Shown: positions 20,602-30,085, counted from the first letter of the stretch. The stretch is 64,000 nt of DNA from Deferrivibrio essentukiensis (GCF_020480685.1 NZ_JAJAFU010000004.1:62001-126000), one strand, 5' to 3'. Numbers and translations are program-made. The notes: generated by a model not told the origin, from the sequence alone.

Positions 20602-21939
20602 ATGGACACGATATTTGCGCCGATTACTCCGGTTGTAAACAGTGCAGTAATTGTAGTAAGAGTATCAGGGCCTACTGCCACTGATGTATATACTTTGCTT
20701 AGAAAAAAGTCCGGAGAATGTTTCAAGGATTTTGAGCACAGAAAAGTCTATCATTTGGATTTTTTATACAATAATAATCCTATAGATGATGTTTTGGTTT
20801 ATTATTTTAAAGCACCAAATTCTTATACAGGTGAAGATGTAATAGAGATATCTTTCCATGGCAATCCTAAGATAGTTTCTATGGCTTTCTCCGAATTTAA
20901 AAAACTTGGCTTTAGGTTTGCAGAGCCGGGAGAATTTACAAAGAGAGCTTTTTTAAATGGAAAGATTGATTTATCCCAGGCTGAAGCAGTCAATGAGTTG
21001 ATATCCTCTAAAAGTGAGTTTGCGGTAATGCGGTCATTTGAGCAGCTTAAGGGTAACTTAAGGGAAGATTTAATTGGTTTTAAAGATAATCTCCTTGATA
21101 TTCTCTCAGTTGTTGAGGTTTTTGTGGATTTTCCTGACGAGGATATCGATGAAGAGCAGATATTATTTTGTAAAGAGAAGCTTAGTTCTATTTTGGATAA
21201 CTTACTTGTATTATTAGATAATTTCAATAAAGTCAAGTATCTTAAGTCAGGTATTTCAGTCTCAATTATAGGGAAGCCGAATGTTGGAAAATCATCTCTA
21301 TTGAATGTATTGCTTAATGAAAATAGAGCAATAGTATCTGATATCCCGGGCACTACACGCGATTATATAGAAGGGATGATAATGATAGGTGATCTGCCTG
21401 TGAAATTTATTGATACTGCAGGTATTAGGACTGCTGATTCAAGTATTGAAGCTTTTGGTATTGAAAAAAGTTTTGAGCGGGTTAAGGATGCGGATATTGT
21501 TTTGCTGGTCTTTGACGTTTCTTCAAAACTTTCTGACGAAGATTATAGATTGCTTGAACTTGTAAATGATAAAAAAATTATTGTAGTAGGTAATAAGTCG
21601 GACAAAGATAAAGTATTGGATTATAATTGTGATGTATATGTTTCTTCTAAAACTAAAGAAGGTATTAAGGCTTTACAGGATATTATTTATAAGAGTGCTT
21701 TGGGCGTGGATTTTGATAAAATTAATCAAACCTTTTTAATTACAGAGCGTCATTTCAGCACTTTTCAAGAGGTTTACGATATTCTTTTTGCCCTGTCTAG
21801 TAATTTTGATATTGAAAGATTGGACTTAATTTCTATAGATTTGCATTATTGTCTTGATAAAATAACTGAAATCACTGGTCAAAAATATACAGATGAGTTG
21901 TTAGATAATATTTTTTCCAAATTTTGTATTGGGAAGTAA
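20602..21939 (+). CDS. mnmE: tRNA-modification GTPase MnmE
   Basis: With MnmG it installs the cmnm5 group on wobble uridine. 445 residues. N-terminal folate-binding domain (MDTIFAPITP, PGEFTKRAFLNGKIDL), G domain with GKPNVGKSSLLN, DIPGTTRD, DTAGIR and NKSD, and the C-terminal Cys motif FCIGK. Start codon is an ATG immediately after the folD stop with no recognisable Shine-Dalgarno other than in folD. The stop codon abuts a parS site, and mnmG follows. Confidence 0.97.
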   Translation: MDTIFAPITPVVNSAVIVVRVSGPTATDVYTLLRKKSGECFKDFEHRKVYHLDFLYNNNPIDDVLVYYFKAPNSYTGEDVIEISFHGNPKIVSMAFSEFKKLGFRFAEPGEFTKRAFLNGKIDLSQAEAVNELISSKSEFAVMRSFEQLKGNLREDLIGFKDNLLDILSVVEVFVDFPDEDIDEEQILFCKEKLSSILDNLLVLLDNFNKVKYLKSGISVSIIGKPNVGKSSLLNVLLNENRAIVSDIPGTTRDYIEGMIMIGDLPVKFIDTAGIRTADSSIEAFGIEKSFERVKDADIVLLVFDVSSKLSDEDYRLLELVNDKKIIVVGNKSDKDKVLDYNCDVYVSSKTKEGIKALQDIIYKSALGVDFDKINQTFLITERHFSTFQEVYDILFALSSNFDIERLDLISIDLHYCLDKITEITGQKYTDELLDNIFSKFCIGK

Positions 21940-21955
21940 TGTTTCACGTGAAACA
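21940..21955 (+). promoter_or_regulatory. parS centromere site (perfect 16-mer)
   Basis: TGTTTCACGTGAAACA is an exact match to the conserved bacterial ParB-binding parS palindrome. It fills the gap between mnmE and mnmG, about 9 kb from the candidate oriC, the usual place for parS. It marks chromosome segregation by ParABS even though parA and parB are not in the window. Confidence 0.95.
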
Positions 21956-21966
21956 CGAGGTTAGAT

Positions 21967-23835
21967 ATGTATGAATATAATAAAAAATACGATGTAATTG
22001 TCATAGGGGCTGGACATGCCGGGTGTGAAGCCGCATTAGCTTCTGCCAGAATGGGAGCCAAAACGTTATTGTTGACAATTTATATTGAAACAGTTGGGCA
22101 GATGAGCTGTAATCCTGCAATCGGAGGGCTTGCAAAAGGGAATTTGGTAAAGGACTTGGATGCTCTTGGTGGAGAGATGGGCAAAAATATAGATGAAACT
22201 GGGATTCAGTTTAGAATACTAAATAGTAAAAAGGGACCTGCTGTTAGAAGTTCGAGAGCACAAGCGGATAAGAAGCTATACAGAGATAGAATGCTTTCAG
22301 TCTTAATGAGTCAGTTTTCCCTTGATGTTAAACAAGGTGTTGTGACTGATATAATTGTTGAGAATAATGAAATAAAAGGGGTTGAGGTAGATTTTGGCTC
22401 AATCTTTTTAAGTAAAAGGGTAATATTGTGCTCCGGTACATTTTTGAATGGATTAATACATATAGGAGAAAAAAGTTATAAGGCAGGAAGAATGAATGAA
22501 TTTCCGTCAGTTGATTTGGCAGAAAATTTAAAAAAGTTGGGATTTGATCTTGAGAGGCTCAAGACAGGCACACCGGCAAGACTACACGCTGATACAATTG
22601 ATTTTTCAAAATTAGAAATTCAATATGGTGATGACGAGCCGAGACCTTTCTCTTTTGAGAATGAAAGAGTTAAGCTCCCTCAACTTCCTTGCCATATAGC
22701 TTATACTAATGAAAAAACACATGAAATAATTCGAGAAAATTTGCACCGCTCCCCACTGTATGCAGGTGTGATAAAAGGGATTGGGCCGAGATATTGTCCT
22801 TCAATCGAAGATAAGGTAAAAAAGTTTCCGGATAAGAACAGGCATCAAATATTTCTTGAGCCCGAAGGGCTTGACTGTAAGGAATATTACTCAAATGGTT
22901 TCTCATCTTCTTTACCTATTGATGTTCAATATAAGATGTATCGCTCCCTTGAAGGGCTAGAGAATGTTGAATTTGTAAGGCCTGCCTATGCAATAGAATA
23001 TGATTTTGTCCAACCGACAAACTTGTATCCGACTCTTGAAACAAAAAAGATAAAAGGACTTTATTTTGCAGGACAAATAAATGGTACTACCGGGTATGAA
23101 GAGGCTGCAGTTCAAGGTTTTGTCGCTGCAGTAAATGCTGTACTGTCTTTAGACAATAAAGAGCCTTTTATTTTGAGAAGGGATGAAAGTTATATAGGTG
23201 TTATGATAGATGACTTAGTAACTAAGGGAGTAGATGAGCCGTATCGTGTTTTTCATTCAAGAGGTGAATATCGTCTGCTACTAAGAGAGGATAACGCAGA
23301 GCATAGGCTAATTGAGTATGGCAGAAAATTTGGCCTTATTAGCGAAGAGAGATATAGACGGTATTTGAATGAAAAGAATGATTTGAATAAGCTGATTAAT
23401 CTTCTTACTTCTACAAAGGTAAAGCTTAATAGTGAGAATCAAGTGTATTTAAGTTCCATGGGTGTTGCACTTAATGAAGGCACAAGCTGTTTTGACCTGC
23501 TAAGGCGCCCTGAAATAGATATATATAAATTGTCGAGATATATTAATTTAAATAATTTTCATAAACGAGTGGTAGAGCAAGCAGAAATAAGTGTTAAATA
23601 TGAAGGCTACATAAAAAAACAGTATTCAGAAGCAAAAAAACTGTCATCGTTGGAAAATGTTAAGATTCCAGATGATATATTATTTGAAAAAATTCCGGGG
23701 CTAAGAAGAGAATATATTGAAAAGCTTAATGCAATTAAGCCTAAGACTTTAGGTCAAGCTTCGAGAATACAAGGGATGACACCGGCAGCTATTTCACTGC
23801 TTCACATTTATATTGAGCGAGTGAGAGGTAAATGA
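21967..23835 (+). CDS. mnmG: tRNA uridine-5-carboxymethylaminomethyl modification enzyme MnmG
   Basis: FAD-dependent partner of MnmE. 622 residues. N-terminal dinucleotide fold VIGAGHAGCEAALASARMG, family motifs MSCNPAIGGLAKG and QADKKLYRDRM, GQINGTTGYEEAAVQG, and a C-terminal helical domain (YEGYIKKQ, KTLGQASRIQGMTPAAISLL). Length is standard. It starts 12 bases after the parS site and its last 4 bases overlap rsmG (ATGA). Confidence 0.98.
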   Translation: MYEYNKKYDVIVIGAGHAGCEAALASARMGAKTLLLTIYIETVGQMSCNPAIGGLAKGNLVKDLDALGGEMGKNIDETGIQFRILNSKKGPAVRSSRAQADKKLYRDRMLSVLMSQFSLDVKQGVVTDIIVENNEIKGVEVDFGSIFLSKRVILCSGTFLNGLIHIGEKSYKAGRMNEFPSVDLAENLKKLGFDLERLKTGTPARLHADTIDFSKLEIQYGDDEPRPFSFENERVKLPQLPCHIAYTNEKTHEIIRENLHRSPLYAGVIKGIGPRYCPSIEDKVKKFPDKNRHQIFLEPEGLDCKEYYSNGFSSSLPIDVQYKMYRSLEGLENVEFVRPAYAIEYDFVQPTNLYPTLETKKIKGLYFAGQINGTTGYEEAAVQGFVAAVNAVLSLDNKEPFILRRDESYIGVMIDDLVTKGVDEPYRVFHSRGEYRLLLREDNAEHRLIEYGRKFGLISEERYRRYLNEKNDLNKLINLLTSTKVKLNSENQVYLSSMGVALNEGTSCFDLLRRPEIDIYKLSRYINLNNFHKRVVEQAEISVKYEGYIKKQYSEAKKLSSLENVKIPDDILFEKIPGLRREYIEKLNAIKPKTLGQASRIQGMTPAAISLLHIYIERVRGK

Positions 23836-24458
23836 TAAGTAAATACTATGATTTTACCGAGAATCAGCTTAAGAAATTTCAAGAACTTTACAACCTTCAT
23901 ATAAATGTCCCCATTAATCTGACTAGGATTAAAGAAAAAGAAGACTTCTTTTTAAAGCATATTCTTGACAGCATATACTTTGCCAAGTTCTTAAATGTAG
24001 ATTTTGAGATAGGGATAGATGTTGGTACAGGCGGTGGCTTTCCAGGTGTTATACTTGCATTGATGTACCCTGACAAAATGTTTTACCTGATTGATAGTAT
24101 AAAGAAAAAGTGTGAGCATGTCTCGCATTTTATTGATGAATTAGAAATTACTAATGCAAAAGTAATAAACGATAGGGTTGAAAATGTCAAAAATTTAAAG
24201 GCCGATATAATATTTTCAAGAGGGGTTGGAAAAGTCGTAGATATTATAAAGTGGACAAATAACGTTTCACATGAAACAACAGCCTATCTGTTTTACAAAG
24301 GGGAAGATATAGAAACTGAAATAAAACAGGCTAAAAATATTATTTCCAAAAGGGGACTAAGTTATGGGAATCTCAGGATTCAAGAACCTATTCAGAGGAG
24401 TTATCTCTATTTTAATAATTTCAGCTTTTGTAGGGTGCGCCCAAAAACAGATATATAA
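23832..24458 (+). CDS. rsmG: 16S rRNA (guanine527-N7)-methyltransferase RsmG
   Basis: 208 residues. SAM-binding motif DVGTGGGFPGVILAL and NLTRIKEKEDFFLKHILDS match RsmG; the product methylates G527 of 16S rRNA. The C-terminus (about residue 178 onward) is less conserved and shares 95 bases with the start of the next gene in another frame. A degenerate parS site lies within the gene at 24263-24278. In many bacteria parA/parB follow here; in this genome a lipoprotein gene follows instead. Confidence 0.93.
   Translation: MISKYYDFTENQLKKFQELYNLHINVPINLTRIKEKEDFFLKHILDSIYFAKFLNVDFEIGIDVGTGGGFPGVILALMYPDKMFYLIDSIKKKCEHVSHFIDELEITNAKVINDRVENVKNLKADIIFSRGVGKVVDIIKWTNNVSHETTAYLFYKGEDIETEIKQAKNIISKRGLSYGNLRIQEPIQRSYLYFNNFSFCRVRPKTDI
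24263..24278 (+). promoter_or_regulatory. Second, degenerate parS-like site inside rsmG
   Basis: CGTTTCACATGAAACA matches 14 of 16 positions of parS; the core halves GTTTCAC and TGAAAC are intact. It lies 2.3 kb from the perfect site. ParB often has several sites in this region, so this could be a weaker one; binding is unproven. Confidence 0.6.
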
Positions 24459-25782
24459 CTACAACCAGGTAGATGTTTCTACAAAATTTTATGCAGTTAA
24501 AAAACCAAACCAAAGAGATTTAAAAATTCTTAAAGATTTGATAAATACCCAAGATAACAAAGAAAAATACGGCGTACTCATAGGTGGTTATTATTTCAAG
24601 ATAAAAGAATATGAAAATGCAAAAGAATATTTGGAAAAATATTACAATATAGAAAGTAAAGATGTAGGTATAAATATACTAAAAAATTACTGGCTGGGAA
24701 GTATTTATTCAAAAAAAGATAAAAATAAATCTGAAATGTATCTAAACAAGGCCGACAGTTATAGAGAGACAAGCGATTATAGATATTTTTTAGATTATTT
24801 CTGTGGGAAAAAAAGTGCACGATTTTTAGACTGTAATAAAAGTGTACAGATTGATAGTAAAACAGAAAATGATAATATGACAAATGATGCTGAGATAAAA
24901 GATTTGGCTCAGACAGGAAGTGAGAATGTAATTTTAAATGAAGAGATATCTATTAATTTAAAATCTCCAGAGATAATTAACGGTCTTTTATATGCAATTG
25001 AAAAAAATAGATATAAAATAAATATAACTCAATCCGATGTAGACAATAGCTATAGTATTACTGATAACACATTACTAATAAAAGATAATCTGACAATTAA
25101 TTTTGGGATAGACTATAAAGATATGTTGGATGAAGCATCTATCGACGACTGGACTATTCAATCAAAGTACGTGTTTATAGTTATAAACGACAGATATATT
25201 GACGCAGGCAATTATATGAAAAGTAACCTTGATTTGTTTGGGATTGAAAACAAACTTATAAACTTTGAGTCAGGTAATCTGAAGTACGAATATGATAGTA
25301 TTGTGACAATACCTGAAATTGATAATGTTACTTTACAACCTATTATTAATAATAAAGAATTAACTTATCCTGATAATATAACTTTTGTGGCAGTAGGTGG
25401 GTATGAGATCATTAAAAAAATGATACCGTATGTAAGATATATATCTGCTAACCCAGATAATGTTAAAATAGTCTTAATTACAGATATGATTGATTCAAGC
25501 ATATTAGATGACGACTACTATCCCTATTTCAAAGGAATTAAAATATATACAGTAACCGATGCAATTAATAATGAGTCCGCTGTAATGTTTAAAAGCGGTT
25601 ATGCCAAATATTATGGTAGTGAGCCGGATATTACACAATATATAGGGTATGACATAGTGCAGTTTTTAATGAGACAAGATAATTACTTAACTTCCATAGT
25701 AGAGGTTAATAGTAATAAAGTTTACAGAAAACCAATTTGTGTAATAGTAGACAAAAGATACACAACAGAATGTGACTATTAA
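24364..25782 (+). CDS. Lipoprotein with periplasmic-binding-like C-terminus, possible LpoA-type
   Basis: 472 residues. Lipoprotein signal peptide with lipobox AFVGC (Cys25). The N-terminal third is helical with tandem short repeats (GVLIGGYYFKIKEYENAKEYLEKYYNI) resembling TPR; the C-terminal half alternates strand/helix patterns like a periplasmic type I binding fold (YVFIVINDRYIDAGNYM, ITFVAVGGYEIIKKMIPYV, YIGYDIVQFLMR). This resembles the general plan of LpoA-like penicillin-binding-protein activators, but the similarity is weak and the function is unproven. The start at 24364 has AGGGGA 6 bases upstream, giving a 95-base overlap with rsmG. Lys/Asn-rich composition. Confidence 0.65.
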   Translation: MGISGFKNLFRGVISILIISAFVGCAQKQIYNYNQVDVSTKFYAVKKPNQRDLKILKDLINTQDNKEKYGVLIGGYYFKIKEYENAKEYLEKYYNIESKDVGINILKNYWLGSIYSKKDKNKSEMYLNKADSYRETSDYRYFLDYFCGKKSARFLDCNKSVQIDSKTENDNMTNDAEIKDLAQTGSENVILNEEISINLKSPEIINGLLYAIEKNRYKINITQSDVDNSYSITDNTLLIKDNLTINFGIDYKDMLDEASIDDWTIQSKYVFIVINDRYIDAGNYMKSNLDLFGIENKLINFESGNLKYEYDSIVTIPEIDNVTLQPIINNKELTYPDNITFVAVGGYEIIKKMIPYVRYISANPDNVKIVLITDMIDSSILDDDYYPYFKGIKIYTVTDAINNESAVMFKSGYAKYYGSEPDITQYIGYDIVQFLMRQDNYLTSIVEVNSNKVYRKPICVIVDKRYTTECDY

Positions 25783-25803
25783 AAAAGGGGGCAGAAAGCC
25801 CCC
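25781..25803 (-). terminator. Rho-independent terminator of the C4-dicarboxylate transporter gene
   Basis: Minus strand: GGGGGC, TTTCT loop, GCCCCC, then six T residues. It begins 5 bases after the transporter stop and also separates the convergent lipoprotein gene, whose side lacks a T tract. Confidence 0.9.
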
Positions 25804-25808
25804 ACTTA

Positions 25809-27134
25809 CTATAATATTACGGAAATAAAGTAACCAACAAGACAAGCAGTTATAACTCCAACTAAACCCGGCATCATAAAGCTGTGGTTAAAGTAAAATT
25901 TACCAATTTTGGTTGTACCTGAAATGTCAAATGTAACAGTAGCAATATCAGAAGGATAGTTAGGTATAAAGAAGTAACCATAGCATGAAGGCATAATTCC
26001 TATGAGAAGGGCAGGATTGAGACCTAATCCGAGTCCTACAGGTAGCATCATCTTACAAGTAGCAGCCTGTGAGTTAATTACGACAGATACGACAAACATT
26101 GCAAGAGCAAAAGTCCAAGGATAAGCCTGAACAGTAGCAGTGATAGTATCTTTAAAATGAGGCATAGCAAATTTAAAATATGTATCACTCATCCATGCAA
26201 TACCGTAAATAGCAAGAGCAGCCACCATGCCTGATTTGAATACAACCCCCTCCGGCACTTTGTTGACCTTAGTCTTTGTAACAAGCAATATAATACCGCC
26301 AAAAGCAAGCATCATCATTTGAATTATAACAGACATACTCAAAGGTTTTGCGCCTTGACCGATAGTTCTAATCTGTGGAAATAGAGCAACAATTACAATT
26401 GCTACAATTGCAAGTAAGAAAATTAAAACTGATTGAGAAGCAGCCTTAGGAAGCTTTTCGCCTAGAGTGGTTTGTGTAGTATTGAGTATTCTCTCTCTCC
26501 AAATAGGGTCATTAAGCCTTTTTTGAAATTCGGGATCTTCATCCAATTCTTTACCCCTTTTTAAACTGTATAAAGAAATAGCAAGAACACCAATAAAAGT
26601 GGCAGGGATAGTAACGAAAAGAATACTAAACAAAGTAATATTTGAGCTTACTTTTGAAAGCTCGGAAAGGTAATAAACTACAGCAGCAGAAAGGGGGCTA
26701 GCAGTAATGCCAAGTTGAGATGCGATAGATGCGGCTGCCATTGGTCTTTCAGGTCTGATTTTATTTTTGAGAGCAACATCACCTATTATCGGCATTATAG
26801 AGTAAACAGCGTGGCCTGTTCCAAGAAGAAAAGTAAGTAAATATGTTGTAATTGGACCTAAGAAAACAACATATTTAGGGTTAGATCTGATTATTCTTTC
26901 AGCAATCTGAAGCATATATTTAAGACCTCCGGCAGCTTCAAGAATAGATGCGCATGTGACAACAGCCATTATGATAAGCATAACTGTAATTGGTGGAGAA
27001 GAAGGTGGCATCTGAAATATAAATACCTCAATCAAAAGACCTATACCTGAAATAACGCTTAAGCCAATTCCGCCAAACCTACTACCGATATATAGCATCA
27101 GCAGTAAAAATAAAAATTGCATAAATAGTATCAT
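25809..27134 (-). CDS. dcuB: Anaerobic C4-dicarboxylate transporter (DcuA/DcuB family)
   Basis: 441 residues with about eleven hydrophobic helices. Family features: GSRFGGIGLSVISGIGLL, GTGHAVYSIMPII, IRPERPMAAASIASQLGITASPLSAA, and the C-terminal SCYGYFFIPNYPSDIATV with HSFMMPGL. Dcu carriers exchange fumarate, malate or aspartate for succinate during anaerobic fumarate respiration. The gene is downstream of a CitA/DcuS-like two-component system, which supports dicarboxylate-responsive expression. DcuA versus DcuB is not decided by sequence alone; the regulatory neighbourhood favours DcuB. Confidence 0.92.
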   Translation of the reverse strand: MILFMQFLFLLLMLYIGSRFGGIGLSVISGIGLLIEVFIFQMPPSSPPITVMLIIMAVVTCASILEAAGGLKYMLQIAERIIRSNPKYVVFLGPITTYLLTFLLGTGHAVYSIMPIIGDVALKNKIRPERPMAAASIASQLGITASPLSAAVVYYLSELSKVSSNITLFSILFVTIPATFIGVLAISLYSLKRGKELDEDPEFQKRLNDPIWRERILNTTQTTLGEKLPKAASQSVLIFLLAIVAIVIVALFPQIRTIGQGAKPLSMSVIIQMMMLAFGGIILLVTKTKVNKVPEGVVFKSGMVAALAIYGIAWMSDTYFKFAMPHFKDTITATVQAYPWTFALAMFVVSVVINSQAATCKMMLPVGLGLGLNPALLIGIMPSCYGYFFIPNYPSDIATVTFDISGTTKIGKFYFNHSFMMPGLVGVITACLVGYFISVIL

Positions 27135-27220
27135 AACTACCTCCTAACATTTTATGGTAGTCATGATATTAAGTTATTGATAAATGTAAATAATATGGAA
27201 TTAAATAACTTAAAGATTAT

Positions 27221-27919
27221 TTAGGTATTTTTGAACTTTTTGCACACGAGAATATATTTTTTTTCAGGGCGCCCTATTGTACCATAGTCAATATTAACAT
27301 CGATTATTCCAATTTCACGCAAGTATTCAAGGTAACGCCTTGCAGTATTTCGACTTACCCCAATCATATCTTTTAGCTCCGATGCAGTAATCTCTTCATC
27401 TTGTCCATTTAAAATGTCTATAATTTTAGTGAGAGTCAGCTTGTCAATCCCTTTCGGTGTATCGTGGTTAGTAGTTGAAGAAAGGGCAACATCCGGTTTG
27501 AATATTCTGTCAATAGACTCTTGATCGAAGTAATCATTTTTTTCAAGCTCACTATGGTATTTTTTATAATTTTCAAGAGTGGCAATAAATCTGTCAAGTA
27601 TGACAGGCTTTATGATATAATCAAAAGCACCGCCAAGTTTTCCTTCTCTTAGAGTATCAGCATCTTTTGCAGCAGTAATAATGATTACATCAGTATTGAG
27701 ATGTTTTTTCCTAATTTCCCAAAGCAAATCGATACCGGACTTTTCAGGAAAATATATATCTAAAAGTATAAGGTCAGGTTTTAAAATATCAAGCATCTCT
27801 CTGGCAGTTTCGATATCATTCGCGATTCCAACTACCTCATATCCATCCACCTTCATAGTAAAGCGTTCATGCAATTTGGCGATATCAATATTGTCTTCTA
27901 TTATTAATATCTTAATCAT
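27221..27919 (-). CDS. dcuR: Response regulator, CitB/DcuR type
   Basis: 232 residues. Receiver domain with acidic pocket EDN, phospho-acceptor Asp in LLDIYFPEKSG and Lys in YIIKPV; the output domain is the winged-helix of CitB/DcuR-type regulators (ASELKDMIGVSRNTARRYLEYL). It starts one base after the kinase stop codon and the transporter gene starts 86 bases further on, with its own gap. Presumably it activates the dcu gene in response to dicarboxylates. Confidence 0.9.
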   Translation of the reverse strand: MIKILIIEDNIDIAKLHERFTMKVDGYEVVGIANDIETAREMLDILKPDLILLDIYFPEKSGIDLLWEIRKKHLNTDVIIITAAKDADTLREGKLGGAFDYIIKPVILDRFIATLENYKKYHSELEKNDYFDQESIDRIFKPDVALSSTTNHDTPKGIDKLTLTKIIDILNGQDEEITASELKDMIGVSRNTARRYLEYLREIGIIDVNIDYGTIGRPEKKYILVCKKFKNT

Positions 27920-27920
27920 A

Positions 27921-29495
27921 TTACTTTTTCCCTGATGGAATATTTATAGATACCTTAGCCCCATTATACTTAATGGACGTAGAAATATCAATATCAGCAT
28001 TAAATCTGTCTAAAATGGATTTTGCAATGGCTACGCCGTACCCTCTGTTTTTCCCTTTTGTTGAAAATCCTTTTTCAAAAATAGCTACCCCATCAGGTAT
28101 TCCCGGTCCATTATCTTCAACAATAAATTCAATATACCTCTCAGTTTGATTAATTGTAATTTCAACTATACCATTAAATTTATTATTCATGCAGGCAGCT
28201 TCAATGGCATTATCGACAATGTTACCAAGGGCTGTAACCAGCACATCACTATTATCTATAGAGGATTGTAACCCTATGCTTTCCTCATTTAGTATCAAAT
28301 TACAGTTATTTTCGCCTGCCTTACTCTGCTTACTGATTAAGAGTGCAGCTATATACTTGTCTTTAATCTTAGCTTCAATAAAACCAAGAAAAGAATGAAA
28401 AAGTTTAGATTCTTTTATAATCAGGTTGGCAGCCTCTTCATACTCATTTAATTGAATAAGACCGCCTATAATGTGAAGTTTATTGGAATACTCATGACTT
28501 TGTATTCTCAAAATTTCAGAAAGTTTTTTCAAATCAAGTAACTCTTTCTTTAAAGTATCAAGCTCATCTTTTTTTCTAAAAGATATAACAAAACCGGTAT
28601 TTATTCCATTATATTCAAGTTTACTAATATTAAAAAGAAATATACCGTCTGAGACAGAATATTCAGTATCTTTTATAAAATCACCTATCAATTTATCTTC
28701 GATAAAATATTTTTTAGCAACATTATCAACAAATTCTTGAGCAGAGAAAGATAAATCATTTAATACCTTTTTGGCAGCCTGATTTAAAAAAGAGATATTC
28801 AAATTATTATCTACAGCAATTATACCTTCCCTCAGGGAATCAAAAACAATTTCTCTTTCAAGGTATAAATTGGCGATATCCCTAGGCTCAAGATCTAATG
28901 TAATTTTTTTAATATGATTAGAAATCAAGACAACAGCAACAAGCCCCGCAAAAAACATCATACATACAAAAAAAAGACCTATCAAAAGATAATTAATAAT
29001 AATATTGAAGATAGTTTCCTTTAAGTAACCGACAGATACAAAGCCGATTATATTTTTATCGTCATAGATTGGTGCAAAGGCACGTATAGAAGGGCCTAAT
29101 GTCCCGACTGAAGATGAAACATAACTTTCACCTTTTTCCACAGCCCTGTAATAATCGCCACCTACAAATTTTTGACCTATCATTTCTGTATTGGGGTGGG
29201 TAAGTCTTATACCATCTTTATTTGCTATAACTATAAATGCAGCATCTGTTTTAACTCTGATATTCTCAATAACATTTTGTATGTCACTATTTGAATTTTT
29301 TACAGAAGAAATAACATCACCCACTTTAGATAAGCTTACAGCAAGATTTAAAGCTTTTTGACCTGAATTTAGCTCGACAAATTGAGTAAGAAATATATAA
29401 AATGTAGCAAAAGATACCAAAAGCTGAAAAAGAACAAGAAAAGAAATAAAAAAAACAAGCTTGCCCCTGATTGTATTTAAAAAATTTAATTTCAT
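27921..29495 (-). CDS. dcuS: Sensor histidine kinase, CitA/DcuS type
   Basis: 524 residues from the ATG at 29495, preceded by GGTGGAGAT; an earlier in-frame ATG at 29573 lacks a ribosome site and gives an unlikely N-terminus. Membrane helix 1 (about 12-35), periplasmic PDC/Cache domain with the ligand-loop pattern IRLTHPNTEMIGQKFVGGDY, helix 2 (about 170-195), a PAS domain, the DHp H-box HEYSNKLHIIGGL typical of this family, and HATPase motifs (NIVDNAIEA, DNGPGIP, GYGVA). Likely senses C4-dicarboxylates or citrate outside the cell and controls the adjacent regulator. Confidence 0.92.
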   Translation of the reverse strand: MKLNFLNTIRGKLVFFISFLVLFQLLVSFATFYIFLTQFVELNSGQKALNLAVSLSKVGDVISSVKNSNSDIQNVIENIRVKTDAAFIVIANKDGIRLTHPNTEMIGQKFVGGDYYRAVEKGESYVSSSVGTLGPSIRAFAPIYDDKNIIGFVSVGYLKETIFNIIINYLLIGLFFVCMMFFAGLVAVVLISNHIKKITLDLEPRDIANLYLEREIVFDSLREGIIAVDNNLNISFLNQAAKKVLNDLSFSAQEFVDNVAKKYFIEDKLIGDFIKDTEYSVSDGIFLFNISKLEYNGINTGFVISFRKKDELDTLKKELLDLKKLSEILRIQSHEYSNKLHIIGGLIQLNEYEEAANLIIKESKLFHSFLGFIEAKIKDKYIAALLISKQSKAGENNCNLILNEESIGLQSSIDNSDVLVTALGNIVDNAIEAACMNNKFNGIVEITINQTERYIEFIVEDNGPGIPDGVAIFEKGFSTKGKNRGYGVAIAKSILDRFNADIDISTSIKYNGAKVSINIPSGKK

Positions 29496-29652
29496 AATCT
29501 CCACCGGAAAATAAATGTTTGTTATTTTTGCCAGAAAAAGAAAATAAAAGCAATAATGTATTGTTAACAGCATTGACGAGTAAAATATATTGAAAATCTC
29601 TAAGGTTTAGGTAAAATTTGAAAGTTAGTATCTGCAAAAATTGGGAGAGTAT

Positions 29653-29922
29653 ATGTTTGATGACAAAATCAAGAAAGATGTGCAAACAAGATTAGCAAAG
29701 ATAGAGGGGCAGATAAGAGGTATATCAAATATGGTAGCAGATGAAAAATACTGTATTGATATAATAAATCAAATTACTGCTACGAGAAGAGCACTCGATA
29801 AGGTTGCTATGATTATACTTAAAAAACACATCAATTCATGTGTGGCAAAGGCAATAAAGTCGGATAATAGTGAAGATATTGTAAATGAATTGATAAGTGT
29901 TATAGACAAGTACATAAAATAG
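29653..29922 (+). CDS. CsoR/RcnR-family metal-sensing repressor
   Basis: 89 residues. All-helical DUF156 protein starting FDDKIKKDVQTRLAKIEGQIRG. It shows the Cys in KYCIDIIN, the His in KKHINSCV and the Cys of the same motif, i.e. the C-H-C set of copper-sensing CsoR rather than the H-C-H-H set of RcnR/FrmR. Released from DNA when Cu(I) binds, if it is a true CsoR. ATG at 29653 is chosen over an upstream TTG because GGGAGAG precedes it. No copper efflux gene is next to it in the window, so its target lies elsewhere. Confidence 0.82.
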   Translation: MFDDKIKKDVQTRLAKIEGQIRGISNMVADEKYCIDIINQITATRRALDKVAMIILKKHINSCVAKAIKSDNSEDIVNELISVIDKYIK

Positions 29923-29960
29923 ACAATTATCTAAAACTAAAGAGATTTTGGAAAAAAAAC

Positions 29961-29989
29961 TTGACAAGAAATCAATTTTCCATTAGAAA
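29961..29989 (+). promoter_or_regulatory. Promoter of the tRNA-Phe gene
   Basis: Perfect -35 TTGACA at 29961-29966 and -10-like TAGAAA at 29984-29989, 17 bases apart, 23 bases before the tRNA. Confidence 0.65.
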
Positions 29990-30012
29990 CATCAAACGCT
30001 TTTTAAGAGTGT

Positions 30013-30085
30013 GCCCAGGTAGCTCAGTCGGCAGAGCAGAGGACTGAAAATCCTCGTGTCGGTGGTTCGATTCCGCCCCTGGGCA
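30013..30085 (+). tRNA. tRNA-Phe (GAA)
   Basis: 73-base cloverleaf. Acceptor stem GCCCAGG pairs with CCTGGGC, D arm AGCTCAGTCGGCAGAGC, anticodon stem GAGGA/TCCTC with loop CTGAAAA (anticodon GAA), T arm with GGTTCGATTCC. The discriminator is A and CCA is not encoded. A T-rich run follows immediately and ends transcription. Confidence 0.97.

Noticed and set aside
20823-21353. Antisense frame of 176 codons in mnmE
   Set aside because: It mirrors the codon usage of mnmE and has no ribosome site.
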